DNA of 64,000 bases from Gordonia phthalatica (lineage in GTDB: Bacteria; Actinomycetota; Actinomycetes; Mycobacteriales; Mycobacteriaceae). Under the pieces are notes generated by a model. The model saw only the letters and a list, made by a program, of their open reading frames with translations. It searched no databases and was not told where the DNA came from. The translations under genes were made by a program, and so were the position numbers. Positions 51,643-59,730 of the stretch are shown here, one piece after another (position 1 is the stretch's first letter; the number at the start of each line of letters is the position of its first letter). The stretch is from the NCBI RefSeq assembly GCF_001305675.1, contig NZ_CP011853.1, positions 1,922,001 to 1,986,000 of the forward strand, in the 5' to 3' direction.

Positions 51643-53418
51643 GTGACCAGCACGCAGATCGATAACGGGGTGGGAACGGTCGATGACGAGACCGCGAAGC
51701 GAGTCGGAACCGGTGCGCCGCTGCGCGCCTGGCAGCGCCGCGCACTCACCAAATACCTGACCCGCAGGCCCACCGACTTCCTCGCGGTGGCGACGCCGGG
51801 AGCAGGCAAGACGACGTTCGGGCTGCGGGTGGCCTCCGAACTGCTCTCCGATCGCACGGTGGAGCGCATCACCGTGGTCGCGCCGACCGAGCACCTCAAG
51901 CACCAGTGGGCGCAGGCGGCCGCACGCACCGGCATCGCGCTGGACTCCAACTTCTCGAATTCGACGGGCGCCACGAGCTCGGACTTCGACGGCGTCGTCC
52001 TGACCTACGCGCAGGTGGCGGCTCATCCGTCACGGCACCGCGTGCGCACCGAGAACTACCGCACGCTGGTGATCCTCGACGAGATCCATCACGGTGGCGA
52101 CGCGAAGTCCTGGGGTGACGGCATCCGCGAGGCCTTCAGCGACGCCACGCGGCGCCTGTCCCTGACCGGTACGCCGTTCCGGTCCGACGACTCGCCGATT
52201 CCGTTCGTCACCTACGAGCCGGAGCCCGGCGGAGGTCAGCGGTCCAAGGCCGATCACTCCTACGGCTACGCCGACGCCCTGCGCGACGGCGTCGTCCGGC
52301 CGGTCGTGTTCCTGGCCTACTCGGGCGAGGCCAGCTGGCGCACCAGCGCCGGCGAGGAGTTCACCGCGCGGTTGGGCGAACCGCTGTCGGCGGAGCAGAC
52401 CTCCCGAGCCTGGCGCACGGCCCTCGACCCGCACGGCGACTGGATCCCCGCGGTCCTCAGCGCCGCCCACCGGCGCCTGCTGAAGCTGCGGGACTCCGGC
52501 GTCCCGGACGCCGGCGGCCTGGTGATCGCCACCGATCAGCAGACCGCTCGCGACTACGCCGAGCTGTTGCAGGCGATGACCGGCAAGAAACCGACCCTGG
52601 TCCTGTCCGACGACCCCAAGTCGTCGTCGCGCATCGCGGAGTTCTCCGCGAGCGACGACGAGTGGATGGTGGCGGTCCGCATGGTGTCGGAGGGCGTCGA
52701 CGTGCCGCGCCTGTCGGTCGGCGTGTACGCGACCAACGCATCGACCCCGCTGTACTTCGCGCAGGCGATCGGACGCTTCGTGCGATCGCGTCGCCCGGGG
52801 GAGACCGCCAGCGTCTTCCTCCCCTCGGTGCCGGTGCTCCTGGATCTGGCCAGCAAGCTGGAAGCGCAGCGCGACCACGTCCTGGGCAAGCCGCACCGCG
52901 AATCCGAGGGCTTGGAGGACGGTCTGCTGGCCGATGCGAACAAGCGCAAGGACGAGCCGGGTGAGGATGAGAAGGCCTTCGAGTCGCTGCACGCGGACGC
53001 CGAACTCGACCAGGTGATCTACGACGGCGCCTCGTTCGGCACCACCACCTTCGTGGGATCCGACGAGGAGTCCGACTACCTCGGGCTGCCCGGCCTGCTG
53101 GACGCCGACCAGGTTCGGACGCTCCTGCAGCAGCGTCAGGCCGATCAGGTGACGCGTCGGACGGCCGCGGCGAAGGCGCGTCCGGCCGACGATGAGCAGG
53201 CCAAGGCCGCGCCGAACGCCGCCGAACGGCAGACCGGCGAGGACCTGCACGCCCTCCGCAAGGAGCTCAACACCCTCGTCGCACTGCACCACCATCGGAC
53301 GGGCAAGCCGCACGGTCAGGTCCACAACGAACTGCGCACCCGTCTCGGCGGTCCGCCGACCGCGATGGCGACCGCCGACCAGCTCCGCGAACGGATCAAA
53401 GCCCTGCGGACCTGGTGA
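51643..53418 (+). CDS. superfamily 2 DEAD/DEAH helicase
   Basis: A 591-residue helicase of the RecG/UvrB-like type III restriction/DEAD group. Walker A is ATPGAGKTT (50-58), motif II DEIH at 146-149, motif III SLTGTPFR, and the C-terminal motif VI QAIGRFVRSRRPGE. The C-terminal region (about 400-591) is charged and helical. The class is conserved in Actinobacteria, where it has no settled role, probably DNA or RNA remodelling. GTG 51643 follows a strong AGGAGGG. Convergent with the DUF7455 gene. Confidence 0.9.
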   Translation: MTSTQIDNGVGTVDDETAKRVGTGAPLRAWQRRALTKYLTRRPTDFLAVATPGAGKTTFGLRVASELLSDRTVERITVVAPTEHLKHQWAQAAARTGIALDSNFSNSTGATSSDFDGVVLTYAQVAAHPSRHRVRTENYRTLVILDEIHHGGDAKSWGDGIREAFSDATRRLSLTGTPFRSDDSPIPFVTYEPEPGGGQRSKADHSYGYADALRDGVVRPVVFLAYSGEASWRTSAGEEFTARLGEPLSAEQTSRAWRTALDPHGDWIPAVLSAAHRRLLKLRDSGVPDAGGLVIATDQQTARDYAELLQAMTGKKPTLVLSDDPKSSSRIAEFSASDDEWMVAVRMVSEGVDVPRLSVGVYATNASTPLYFAQAIGRFVRSRRPGETASVFLPSVPVLLDLASKLEAQRDHVLGKPHRESEGLEDGLLADANKRKDEPGEDEKAFESLHADAELDQVIYDGASFGTTTFVGSDEESDYLGLPGLLDADQVRTLLQQRQADQVTRRTAAAKARPADDEQAKAAPNAAERQTGEDLHALRKELNTLVALHHHRTGKPHGQVHNELRTRLGGPPTAMATADQLRERIKALRTW

Positions 53419-53466
53419 GGTCGGCAGGGCTTCGGATCGCTCGTCGTGTGCGTGGGGGTCGGAGGA

Positions 53467-53652
53467 TTACCCGATCACGGCACCGATCTCGGCGAGGCGC
53501 GCCTCGTGATCGTTGTAGTGGTGGCGGCAGAACAGTAGTTCTCCACCAGCCGGGAGTGTAGCTCGCACCTGTGCGGCAGCGCTGCAGCGGTCGCAACGAT
53601 CAGCGGCGGTCAGCGGTGTCCGTTCGGGTGCGGTCGTGGCGGTGTTGCTCAT
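53467..53652 (-). CDS. DUF7455-like small zinc-finger protein
   Basis: A 61-residue protein with a CxxC (DRCDRCSAAAQV) and a C-x2-H-H motif (LLFCRHHYNDH), a probable zinc site. Such proteins are common in Actinobacteria, often in one copy near helicase genes, and their function is not known. ATG 53652 follows a GAGG-containing region. An ECF-type promoter candidate lies 61 bp upstream. Confidence 0.82.
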   Translation of the reverse strand: MSNTATTAPERTPLTAADRCDRCSAAAQVRATLPAGGELLFCRHHYNDHEARLAEIGAVIG

Positions 53653-53712
53653 GTCGTCCTCCGTCCCATTGCCGGCGAACCGTGAATCGGTTCGTCGTCC
53701 TTCACTCTGTCA

Positions 53713-53739
53713 GACGTTTATCGGCCCTGAAATGTTCCC
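53713..53739 (-). promoter_or_regulatory. possible ECF promoter of the DUF7455 gene
   Basis: On the minus strand GGGAAC (53739-53734) and CGTC (53716-53713) are 17 bp apart, the same pattern as the sigB promoter except the final base of the -10. Confidence 0.4.
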
Positions 53740-53768
53740 GCGCCGATACCGTGTGTCGCAAATCAATT

Positions 53769-54416
53769 TCATTCGGACGGCCGAACGCGTGCTCCGACCA
53801 CCCGCAATGCCAACATCGCGTAGAAGTCCGCGATCTCGTCGGGACTGAGCGGACCGCTGAGGGAGTACCAGCGGGCGATGTCGATGCCCATCGACAACAG
53901 TGCCGTGGTGGTGGTGTGCGGATCGTCGATGTCGAAGTCGCCGGAGGCGATGCCCGCGTCGACGACGGCGCGGACCCGACGGGTGATCTCGGTGCGCAGC
54001 AATCCGATCTCCCGGCGGTGCTCGGGCTCCAGGGCCGCCAGTTCGTAGTTCACGATCCGAGCGGTGGTGTGCCCACGGGCGTGCCATTCGGCGAAGCCGC
54101 GCATCACGGCGCTCAGTCGGTCGACGGGGGAGGCGTCCGGATCGTCGTTGACGTCGAGGTTGCCGATGGTCTTCAGGTGGCCGGCGCGGGAGAGCTCGAA
54201 CAGGAGCTCCTCCTTCGACCGGTAGTGGACGTAGACGGCGGCGGGGCTCATCCCGGCGGCGCCCGCGATGTCGCGCGTCGTCGTGCCGTGGAAGCCGCGG
54301 TCGGCGAAGGCCTGCGCCGCGGCGTCGAGCAGGCGACGGCGGGTCTCCGCCGACCGCTCGGTGGCCGATCCGGTCTTCCGCGGCTCTATGCTCACAGTGA
54401 CGCCCTTCTCATTCAC
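53769..54416 (-). CDS. TetR family regulator of the downstream SDR cluster
   Basis: A 215-residue TetR protein. The HTH is FHGTTTRDIAGAAGMSPAAVYVHYRSKEELL (about 42-72) and the C-terminus is a helical ligand-binding and dimerisation domain. It is divergent from the SDR/MaoC/kinase/dehydrogenase genes, and a palindrome lies between, so it most likely represses them until an acyl-CoA inducer binds. GTG 54416 is the frame start; a GTG seven codons in is also possible. Confidence 0.88.
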   Translation of the reverse strand: MNEKGVTVSIEPRKTGSATERSAETRRRLLDAAAQAFADRGFHGTTTRDIAGAAGMSPAAVYVHYRSKEELLFELSRAGHLKTIGNLDVNDDPDASPVDRLSAVMRGFAEWHARGHTTARIVNYELAALEPEHRREIGLLRTEITRRVRAVVDAGIASGDFDIDDPHTTTTALLSMGIDIARWYSLSGPLSPDEIADFYAMLALRVVGARVRPSE

Positions 54417-54466
54417 CCCGAAGGGTTGACGTAGGTCTCGATGTCGTGCAATGTGGATCGTAACAG

Positions 54467-54483
54467 CTAAGCAAGCGCTTAGT
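54467..54483. promoter_or_regulatory. operator-like palindrome between tetR and the SDR genes
   Basis: CTAAGC-AAGC-GCTTAG (54467-54482) is a perfect 6-bp inverted repeat. The overlapping AGCAAGCGCTTAGT (54470-54483) also matches the KstR2 consensus AnCAAGnnCTTGnT with one mismatch. It lies 50 bp before the tetR start and 53 bp before the first SDR gene, right for a divergent operator. Confidence 0.65.
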
Positions 54484-54535
54484 CATCATAACGCTGGGTC
54501 ATGTGCAGCGCCGAGTCACAGTACGAGGAGATTCC

Positions 54536-55303
54536 GTGGTAGAGATCGATCCCCGCCGTTTCCAGGGCCAGACGGCCATCGTCACGGGCGCCAGCCGCGG
54601 CATCGGCTTCGCCATCGCCGAACGCCTCGTCGCCGAGGGCGCCAAGGTCACCATCACCGCACGCAAGCAGGAGGCGCTCGACGACGCCGTCGAGAAGCTC
54701 GGCGGAAGCGATGTGGCGCTCGCCGTCGCGGGACGCGCCGACGATCCCGAGCACCAGGCCGACGCCGTCGCCAAGACGATCGAAGCGTTCGGCAGCGCCG
54801 ACCTCCTGGTCAACAACACCGGCATCAACCCGGTGTACGGGCCGCTGATGGAGATGGACCCCGAGGCCGCGCGCAAGATCATGGACGTCAACGTGGTGTC
54901 CGCGCTGCGCTGGGCGCAGGCCGTCCACGCGGCGTGGCAGGCCGAGCACGGCGGCGCCATCGTCAACGTCGCGTCCATCGCAGGCCTGCGCCCCGCGCCG
55001 GGCATCGCGTTCTACGGCGTCTCGAAGGCCGCGGTCATTCACCTCACCGAGGAGCTCGCCTGGGAACTGGGGCCGAACATCCGGGTCAACGCCGTCGCCC
55101 CCGCCGTGGTGAAGACCCGCTTCGCGACCGCCCTCTATGAGGGCCGCGAAGAGCAGGTCTCGGCCGCCTACCCGCTCAAGCGCCTCGGCGAGCCCGACGA
55201 CATCGGCTCGGTGGTGGCCTTCCTGCTGTCGCAGGACGCGGGCTGGATGACCGGACAGACCCTCGTAGTCGACGGCGGCGTCCTCCTGGGCGGTGGCGTC
55301 TAG
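54536..55303 (+). CDS. short-chain dehydrogenase/reductase, FabG-like (first)
   Basis: A 255-residue classical SDR. The nucleotide loop is TGASRGIG (17-24), the NNTG motif (93-96) replaces the usual NNAG, and the catalytic pair is Y160 and K164 (YGVSK) with S147. It ends GQTLVVDGGVL, the usual FabG C-terminus. It should reduce or oxidise a 3-oxo/3-hydroxyacyl group. GTG 54536 has GAGGAG upstream. Its stop overlaps the next SDR start (TAGTG). Confidence 0.9.
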   Translation: MVEIDPRRFQGQTAIVTGASRGIGFAIAERLVAEGAKVTITARKQEALDDAVEKLGGSDVALAVAGRADDPEHQADAVAKTIEAFGSADLLVNNTGINPVYGPLMEMDPEAARKIMDVNVVSALRWAQAVHAAWQAEHGGAIVNVASIAGLRPAPGIAFYGVSKAAVIHLTEELAWELGPNIRVNAVAPAVVKTRFATALYEGREEQVSAAYPLKRLGEPDDIGSVVAFLLSQDAGWMTGQTLVVDGGVLLGGGV

Positions 55304-56133
55304 TGGGCGCGCACCAGCCCGTCGCCTTCGATCCCGCGGGTAAGTTCGATCCCGCGGGCAAGACGGTCGTCGTCACCGGTGCAGGTAACGGCATCGGGGC
55401 CGGACTCGCCGCGGCGATGGCGGCCCGCGGCGCGCGCGTCGTCGTCGCCGACCTCGACGCCGAGGGAGTGACCCGCACCGTCGCGACCATCGTCGACGCG
55501 GGCGGAACCGCTCATCCGGCTCCCGGTGACGCCGCATCTCAGGAGGGCGTCGACGTCCTCATCGCCACCGCGCGTGAGGCCTATGGACCGATCGACGCCT
55601 GGTTCGCGAATGCGGGTGTCGATCGCGGTCGCGGCCTGGAGGCCACCGACGCCGACTGGGATCTGTCCTGGAACGTCAACGTCCTGGCTCACGTCCATGC
55701 GGCCCGACGTCTGATCCCCGAGTGGATCGAACGCGGCGGCGGCCGGTTCGTCGTCACCGCGTCGGCCGCGGGGCTGCTGACCATGCTCGGTGCTCCGGCC
55801 TATTCGGTCACCAAGCACGGTGCCGTCGCCTTCGCCGAATGGCTGTCGGCCACCTACCGGCACCGGGGGATCGTCGTGCAGGCCATCTGCCCGCAGGGCG
55901 TCCAGACGCGCATGCTGCAGCAGTCCGGGCCGCTCGAAGAACTCCTCAGTCACGACGTCGCCCTCACCGTCGAGGACGTCGCGGCCACCGTCGAGAAGGC
56001 GCTCGACGGCGACGACTTCCTGATCCTCCCGCATCCCGAGGTGGCCGGCTACTACCAGACGCGCGCCGCGCAGACCGACCGCTGGCTCGCGGGCATGAAC
56101 AAGCTGCAGCAGCGGCTCGACGCCGCCGACTGA
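55303..56133 (+). CDS. short-chain dehydrogenase/reductase (second)
   Basis: A 276-residue SDR. TGAGNGIG (25-32) binds the cofactor, ANAG (101-104) is the conserved Asn motif, and S153, Y166 and K170 (YSVTK) form the active site. It differs from the FabG type by the long C-terminal extension (PHPEVAGYYQTRAAQTDRWLAGM), as in the steroid and alcohol dehydrogenases of this class. The start contains a duplicated FDPAGK. Coupled to the first SDR. Confidence 0.88.
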   Translation: MGAHQPVAFDPAGKFDPAGKTVVVTGAGNGIGAGLAAAMAARGARVVVADLDAEGVTRTVATIVDAGGTAHPAPGDAASQEGVDVLIATAREAYGPIDAWFANAGVDRGRGLEATDADWDLSWNVNVLAHVHAARRLIPEWIERGGGRFVVTASAAGLLTMLGAPAYSVTKHGAVAFAEWLSATYRHRGIVVQAICPQGVQTRMLQQSGPLEELLSHDVALTVEDVAATVEKALDGDDFLILPHPEVAGYYQTRAAQTDRWLAGMNKLQQRLDAAD

Positions 56134-56260
56134 CGACGCACCCCGGATATCCCAGACGGCCTGCAGTCGTCGCCGCCCCGCAATACGGTCGGAGGCGGAC
56201 TGCGGCACACCGACCCCACCACCGAGAAGACCTCTCGAATCCCTTGAAGGAGAACACCTT

Positions 56261-57016
56261 ATGACCACTCAGCGCGTTGCGATCGTCACCGGAGCCGCCC
56301 GCGGCATCGGCGCCCAGGTCGCCCACCGGCTCGCCGACGACGGCCACGCCGTCGCCGTCTTCGATCTCGACGAGGCGGCCTGCCAGGCCGTCGCCGACGA
56401 CATCAACGCCAAGGGCGGCAAGGCGATCGGCGTCGGCGTCGACGTCTCCGACGAGGTGAAGGTGGAGGCCGGTGTCAGTCGCGTCGCCGCAGAACTGGGC
56501 GCCCCGACCATCCTGGTGAACAACGCGGGCATCATCCGCGACAACCTCATCTTCAAGATGACGGTCGCCGACTGGGACGCCGTCATGGCCGTCCACCTGC
56601 GCGGGGCCTTCCTGATGTCGCGCGAGGTGCAGCAGTACCAGACCAAGGAGAACTGGGGCCGCATCGTGAACCTGTCGAGCACCTCGGCGCTCGGCAACCG
56701 CGGCCAGGCCAACTACTCGGCCGCCAAGGCAGGCATGCAGGGCTTCACCAAGACCCTCGCGCTGGAGCTGGGCCGTTACGGCGTCACCGCCAACGCGATC
56801 GCCCCCGGGTTCATCGCCACCGACATGACGGCCGCCACCGCCGAGCGAATGGGCGTCACCTTCGACGACTTCAAGGCCGCCGTCGCCAAGGAGACCCCGG
56901 TCCGTCGTGTCGGCGAGCCCGCCGACATCGCCCACGCGGTCAGCTTCTTCGCCAGCGAGGGCGCGGGCTACGTGTCCGGCCAGGTCCTGTACGTCGCCGG
57001 CGGACCGAAGGACTAG
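56261..57016 (+). CDS. short-chain dehydrogenase, 3-oxoacyl-ACP/CoA reductase type (third)
   Basis: A 251-residue FabG-like SDR with TGAARGIG (10-17), NNAG (87-90), and the catalytic S140, Y152 and K156 (NYSAAK). It ends GQVLYVAGGPKD. A 127-bp gap precedes it, with GAAGGAG before the ATG. It likely interconverts a 3-hydroxyacyl and 3-oxoacyl group together with the MaoC hydratase five bp later. Confidence 0.91.
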   Translation: MTTQRVAIVTGAARGIGAQVAHRLADDGHAVAVFDLDEAACQAVADDINAKGGKAIGVGVDVSDEVKVEAGVSRVAAELGAPTILVNNAGIIRDNLIFKMTVADWDAVMAVHLRGAFLMSREVQQYQTKENWGRIVNLSSTSALGNRGQANYSAAKAGMQGFTKTLALELGRYGVTANAIAPGFIATDMTAATAERMGVTFDDFKAAVAKETPVRRVGEPADIAHAVSFFASEGAGYVSGQVLYVAGGPKD

Positions 57017-57021
57017 CACCG

Positions 57022-57489
57022 ATGAGCGAGGTCAACGGCAAGCAGCTCACGGGCGCCGACGAACTCATCGCGGCGGTCGGAACACATCTCGGCTACTCGG
57101 ACTGGGTGGAGGTGACCCAGGAGAAGGTGAACCTCTTCGCCGACGCCACCGGCGACCACCAGTGGATCCACGTGGATCCCGAGCGGGCGGCGGCGGGACC
57201 GTACGGCGGCACCATCGCCCACGGCTACCTGACGCTCTCGCTGATCCCGGTCCTCCGGCACTCGGCGTGGACGCCGGGCCCGGTGCAGATGGGCATCAAC
57301 TACGGCGCCAACAAGGTCCGCTTCCCGGCACCGGTGCCGGTCGGATCCAGGGTCCGGGCAGGCTTCGAACTCGCCGCGGTCAACGTCGGCGCGTCCGGCC
57401 ACCAGGTGATCGAGACCGTGACGATCGAGGTGGAGGGCGGACAGAAGCCCGTCTGCATCGCCGAGACCGTGACCGTCCTGGTGTTCTGA
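57022..57489 (+). CDS. MaoC-like (R)-specific enoyl-CoA hydratase
   Basis: A 155-residue single hot-dog domain. The hydratase-2 motif is FADATGDHQWIHVD with D45 and H50 as catalytic residues, followed by GGTIAHGYLTLSLIPV. It hydrates a trans-2-enoyl-CoA to the (R)-3-hydroxyacyl-CoA, or the reverse. Its stop overlaps the kinase start (TGATG). Confidence 0.92.
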   Translation: MSEVNGKQLTGADELIAAVGTHLGYSDWVEVTQEKVNLFADATGDHQWIHVDPERAAAGPYGGTIAHGYLTLSLIPVLRHSAWTPGPVQMGINYGANKVRFPAPVPVGSRVRAGFELAAVNVGASGHQVIETVTIEVEGGQKPVCIAETVTVLVF

Positions 57490-58514
57490 TGGCTGCCGAG
57501 AACTCACCGCGACAGCATCCCGGCCTCGACCTCGACGTGTTGACGCCGTGGTTCACCGAGCACGTCGGCCCGATCACGGGACAGTTGAACGCCGAACTGA
57601 TCGCGGGCGGCAAGTCGAATCTGACGTATCGCCTGTCGGACGACGCGAATCGGTGGATCCTGCGTCGACCGCCGGTCGGGAAGCTGCTCGCGACCGCGCA
57701 CGACATGGGTCGCGAGTACACGATGATGTCGGCGCTGGCCGACACCGACGTGCCGGTCCCGACCATGTACGCGAAGGGTGACGCCGATCTGCTCGGCGCT
57801 CCGTTCTACGTGATGGAGGCCGTCGAGGGCACGCCTTACCGGAAGGCCTCCGAGCTGGCCCCGCTCGGCGCCGACCGCACCCGCGTCATCGCGGAGCGAC
57901 TGGTCGACACCCTCGCCGTGCTGCACAGCGTGGAGCCGACTGCGGTGGGTCTCGGCGACTTCGGACACCCCGAGGGCTTCCTCGCCCGCCAGGTGGCGCG
58001 GTGGCGCAAGCAGTTCGACGCTGCGCACACGCGCGACCTGCCCGCGATGGAACTCCTCCACGCCCAGCTCGCCGACAGCGTGCCGCCGGAGTCGGCGGCA
58101 GGCATCGTGCACGGCGATTACCGGCTCGACAACGTGCTCGTCGACGGTGACGGCCAGCCGCGAGCCGTCCTCGACTGGGAGCTCTCGACGATCGGCGACT
58201 CGCTCACCGACCTCGCCCTGATGTGCGTCTACCACCGCATGGGCGCGATGGGCGGCGGCGTCACCGACGTCGCTCTGGCCCCCGGCTTCCCGTCCGAGGA
58301 CGAGGTCATCGCCCGCTACGCGAAGGCGTCCGGCCGCGACCTGTCGAACTTCGGCTTCTACGTCGGCTACAGCTGCTTCAAGCTGGCAGGCATCGTCGAG
58401 GGTATCCACTACCGCTACGTCAACGGGCAGACCGTCGGAGACGGCTTCGCCACCATCGGACAGGCCGTCGAGCCGCTGCTGCAGGCCGGACTCGCCGCTG
58501 TAAAGGAGAACTGA
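57489..58514 (+). CDS. aminoglycoside-phosphotransferase-like kinase (ACAD10/11 kinase-domain type)
   Basis: A 341-residue protein kinase-like phosphotransferase. The catalytic loop is intact: HGDYRLDN (208-215; D210 base, N215 metal), and the DWE motif (229-231) supplies the Mg2+ ligand. The nucleotide-binding start is GGKSNLTYRLS. The family includes the kinase halves of human ACAD10/11 and bacterial LvaA, which phosphorylate 4-hydroxyacyl-CoA. It lies one nt before the matching acyl-CoA dehydrogenase, which supports the same role here; the substrate is unknown. Confidence 0.88.
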   Translation: MAAENSPRQHPGLDLDVLTPWFTEHVGPITGQLNAELIAGGKSNLTYRLSDDANRWILRRPPVGKLLATAHDMGREYTMMSALADTDVPVPTMYAKGDADLLGAPFYVMEAVEGTPYRKASELAPLGADRTRVIAERLVDTLAVLHSVEPTAVGLGDFGHPEGFLARQVARWRKQFDAAHTRDLPAMELLHAQLADSVPPESAAGIVHGDYRLDNVLVDGDGQPRAVLDWELSTIGDSLTDLALMCVYHRMGAMGGGVTDVALAPGFPSEDEVIARYAKASGRDLSNFGFYVGYSCFKLAGIVEGIHYRYVNGQTVGDGFATIGQAVEPLLQAGLAAVKEN

Positions 58515-58515
58515 G

Positions 58516-59730
58516 ATGGAATTCGAATTCGACGCCAAGACCCTCGAGCTCCGGGACAACCTGCTGGAGTTCATGGACCAGTACGTCTACCCGGCCGAGG
58601 CGGTCTTCGACGAGCAGCTCGCCGCACTCGACGACCCGTGGGACTGGGACTCCACCCCGGTGCTCGGCGAACTCCGTGCGGAGGCGCGTCGTCGCGGCCT
58701 GTGGAACCTGTTCCTGCCCGGTGAGCACGGCGCCGGCCTCACCAACCTCCAGTACGCGCCCCTCGCGGAGATCACCGGCCGCAGCGGCAACCTGGCGCCC
58801 GCCGCGCTCAACTGCTCGGCTCCGGACACCGGGAACATGGAGGTGCTCTCGGCCTTCGCGAACGCCGACCAGCAGGCGAAGTGGTTGACGCCGCTGCTGA
58901 ACGGCGAGATCCGGTCGTCGTTCGCGATGACCGAACCCGATGTGGCGAGCTCGGACGCCACCAACATCGAACTGTCGATCGTCCGCGACGGCGACGACTA
59001 CGTCATCAACGGGCGCAAGTGGTGGATCACCGGCGCGATGAGTCCCAACGCCAAGATCTTCATCGTGATGGGCAAGACTGATCCCTCGCAGGAACGGCAC
59101 CGCCAGCAGTCGATGATCCTCGTCGAACGCGACACCCCCGGCCTCGAGGTGGTCCGCGGGATGCACGTCTTCGGCTACGACGACCACGAGCACGGCGGCC
59201 ACGCCGAACTCCGGTTCACCGACGTCCGTGTCCCGGCCACCAACCTGATCGGCAACGAGGGCGACGGCTTCGCCATCGCGCAGGGTCGACTCGGCCCCGG
59301 TCGCATCCACCACTGCATGCGGTCCATCGGCATGGCCGAGCGCGCCCTGGAGCTGATGTGTGCGCGCGCCGCGAGCCGCGTGGCCTTCGGTAAGCCGCTG
59401 TCGGATCAGGGCGTCATCCGCGACTGGATCGCGGAGTCGCGCGTCCGAATCGAACAGCTCCGACTGCTGGTGCTCAAGACCGCGTGGCTGATGGACACCA
59501 AGGGCAACAGGGGAGCGCACACCGAGATCCAGGCCATCAAGATCGCGACCCCGGCGACCGTCGAATGGATCCTCGACAAGGCGATCCAGACGCACGGTGC
59601 GGGCGGTCTGTCGCAGGACTTCCCGCTCGCGCAGTTCCAGGCCGGCATCCGCACCCTGCGGTTCGCCGACGGTCCGGACGAGGTGCACAAGAACTCCCTC
59701 GCGCGCGCCGAACTGCGTCGCCGCGCGTGA
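58516..59730 (+). CDS. acyl-CoA dehydrogenase, ACAD10/11-like
   Basis: A 404-residue FAD enzyme. GRKWWITGAM, MGKTDPSQERHRQQSM and GPGRIHHCMRSIGMAERALELM are the same landmarks as in the dehydrogenase domains of ACAD10/11 and FadE36-type enzymes. A conventional oxidation or removal of a phosphorylated hydroxyl group are both possible. It follows the kinase gene after AAGGAG and overlaps the carboxylase start (GTGA). Confidence 0.92.
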   Translation: MEFEFDAKTLELRDNLLEFMDQYVYPAEAVFDEQLAALDDPWDWDSTPVLGELRAEARRRGLWNLFLPGEHGAGLTNLQYAPLAEITGRSGNLAPAALNCSAPDTGNMEVLSAFANADQQAKWLTPLLNGEIRSSFAMTEPDVASSDATNIELSIVRDGDDYVINGRKWWITGAMSPNAKIFIVMGKTDPSQERHRQQSMILVERDTPGLEVVRGMHVFGYDDHEHGGHAELRFTDVRVPATNLIGNEGDGFAIAQGRLGPGRIHHCMRSIGMAERALELMCARAASRVAFGKPLSDQGVIRDWIAESRVRIEQLRLLVLKTAWLMDTKGNRGAHTEIQAIKIATPATVEWILDKAIQTHGAGGLSQDFPLAQFQAGIRTLRFADGPDEVHKNSLARAELRRRA

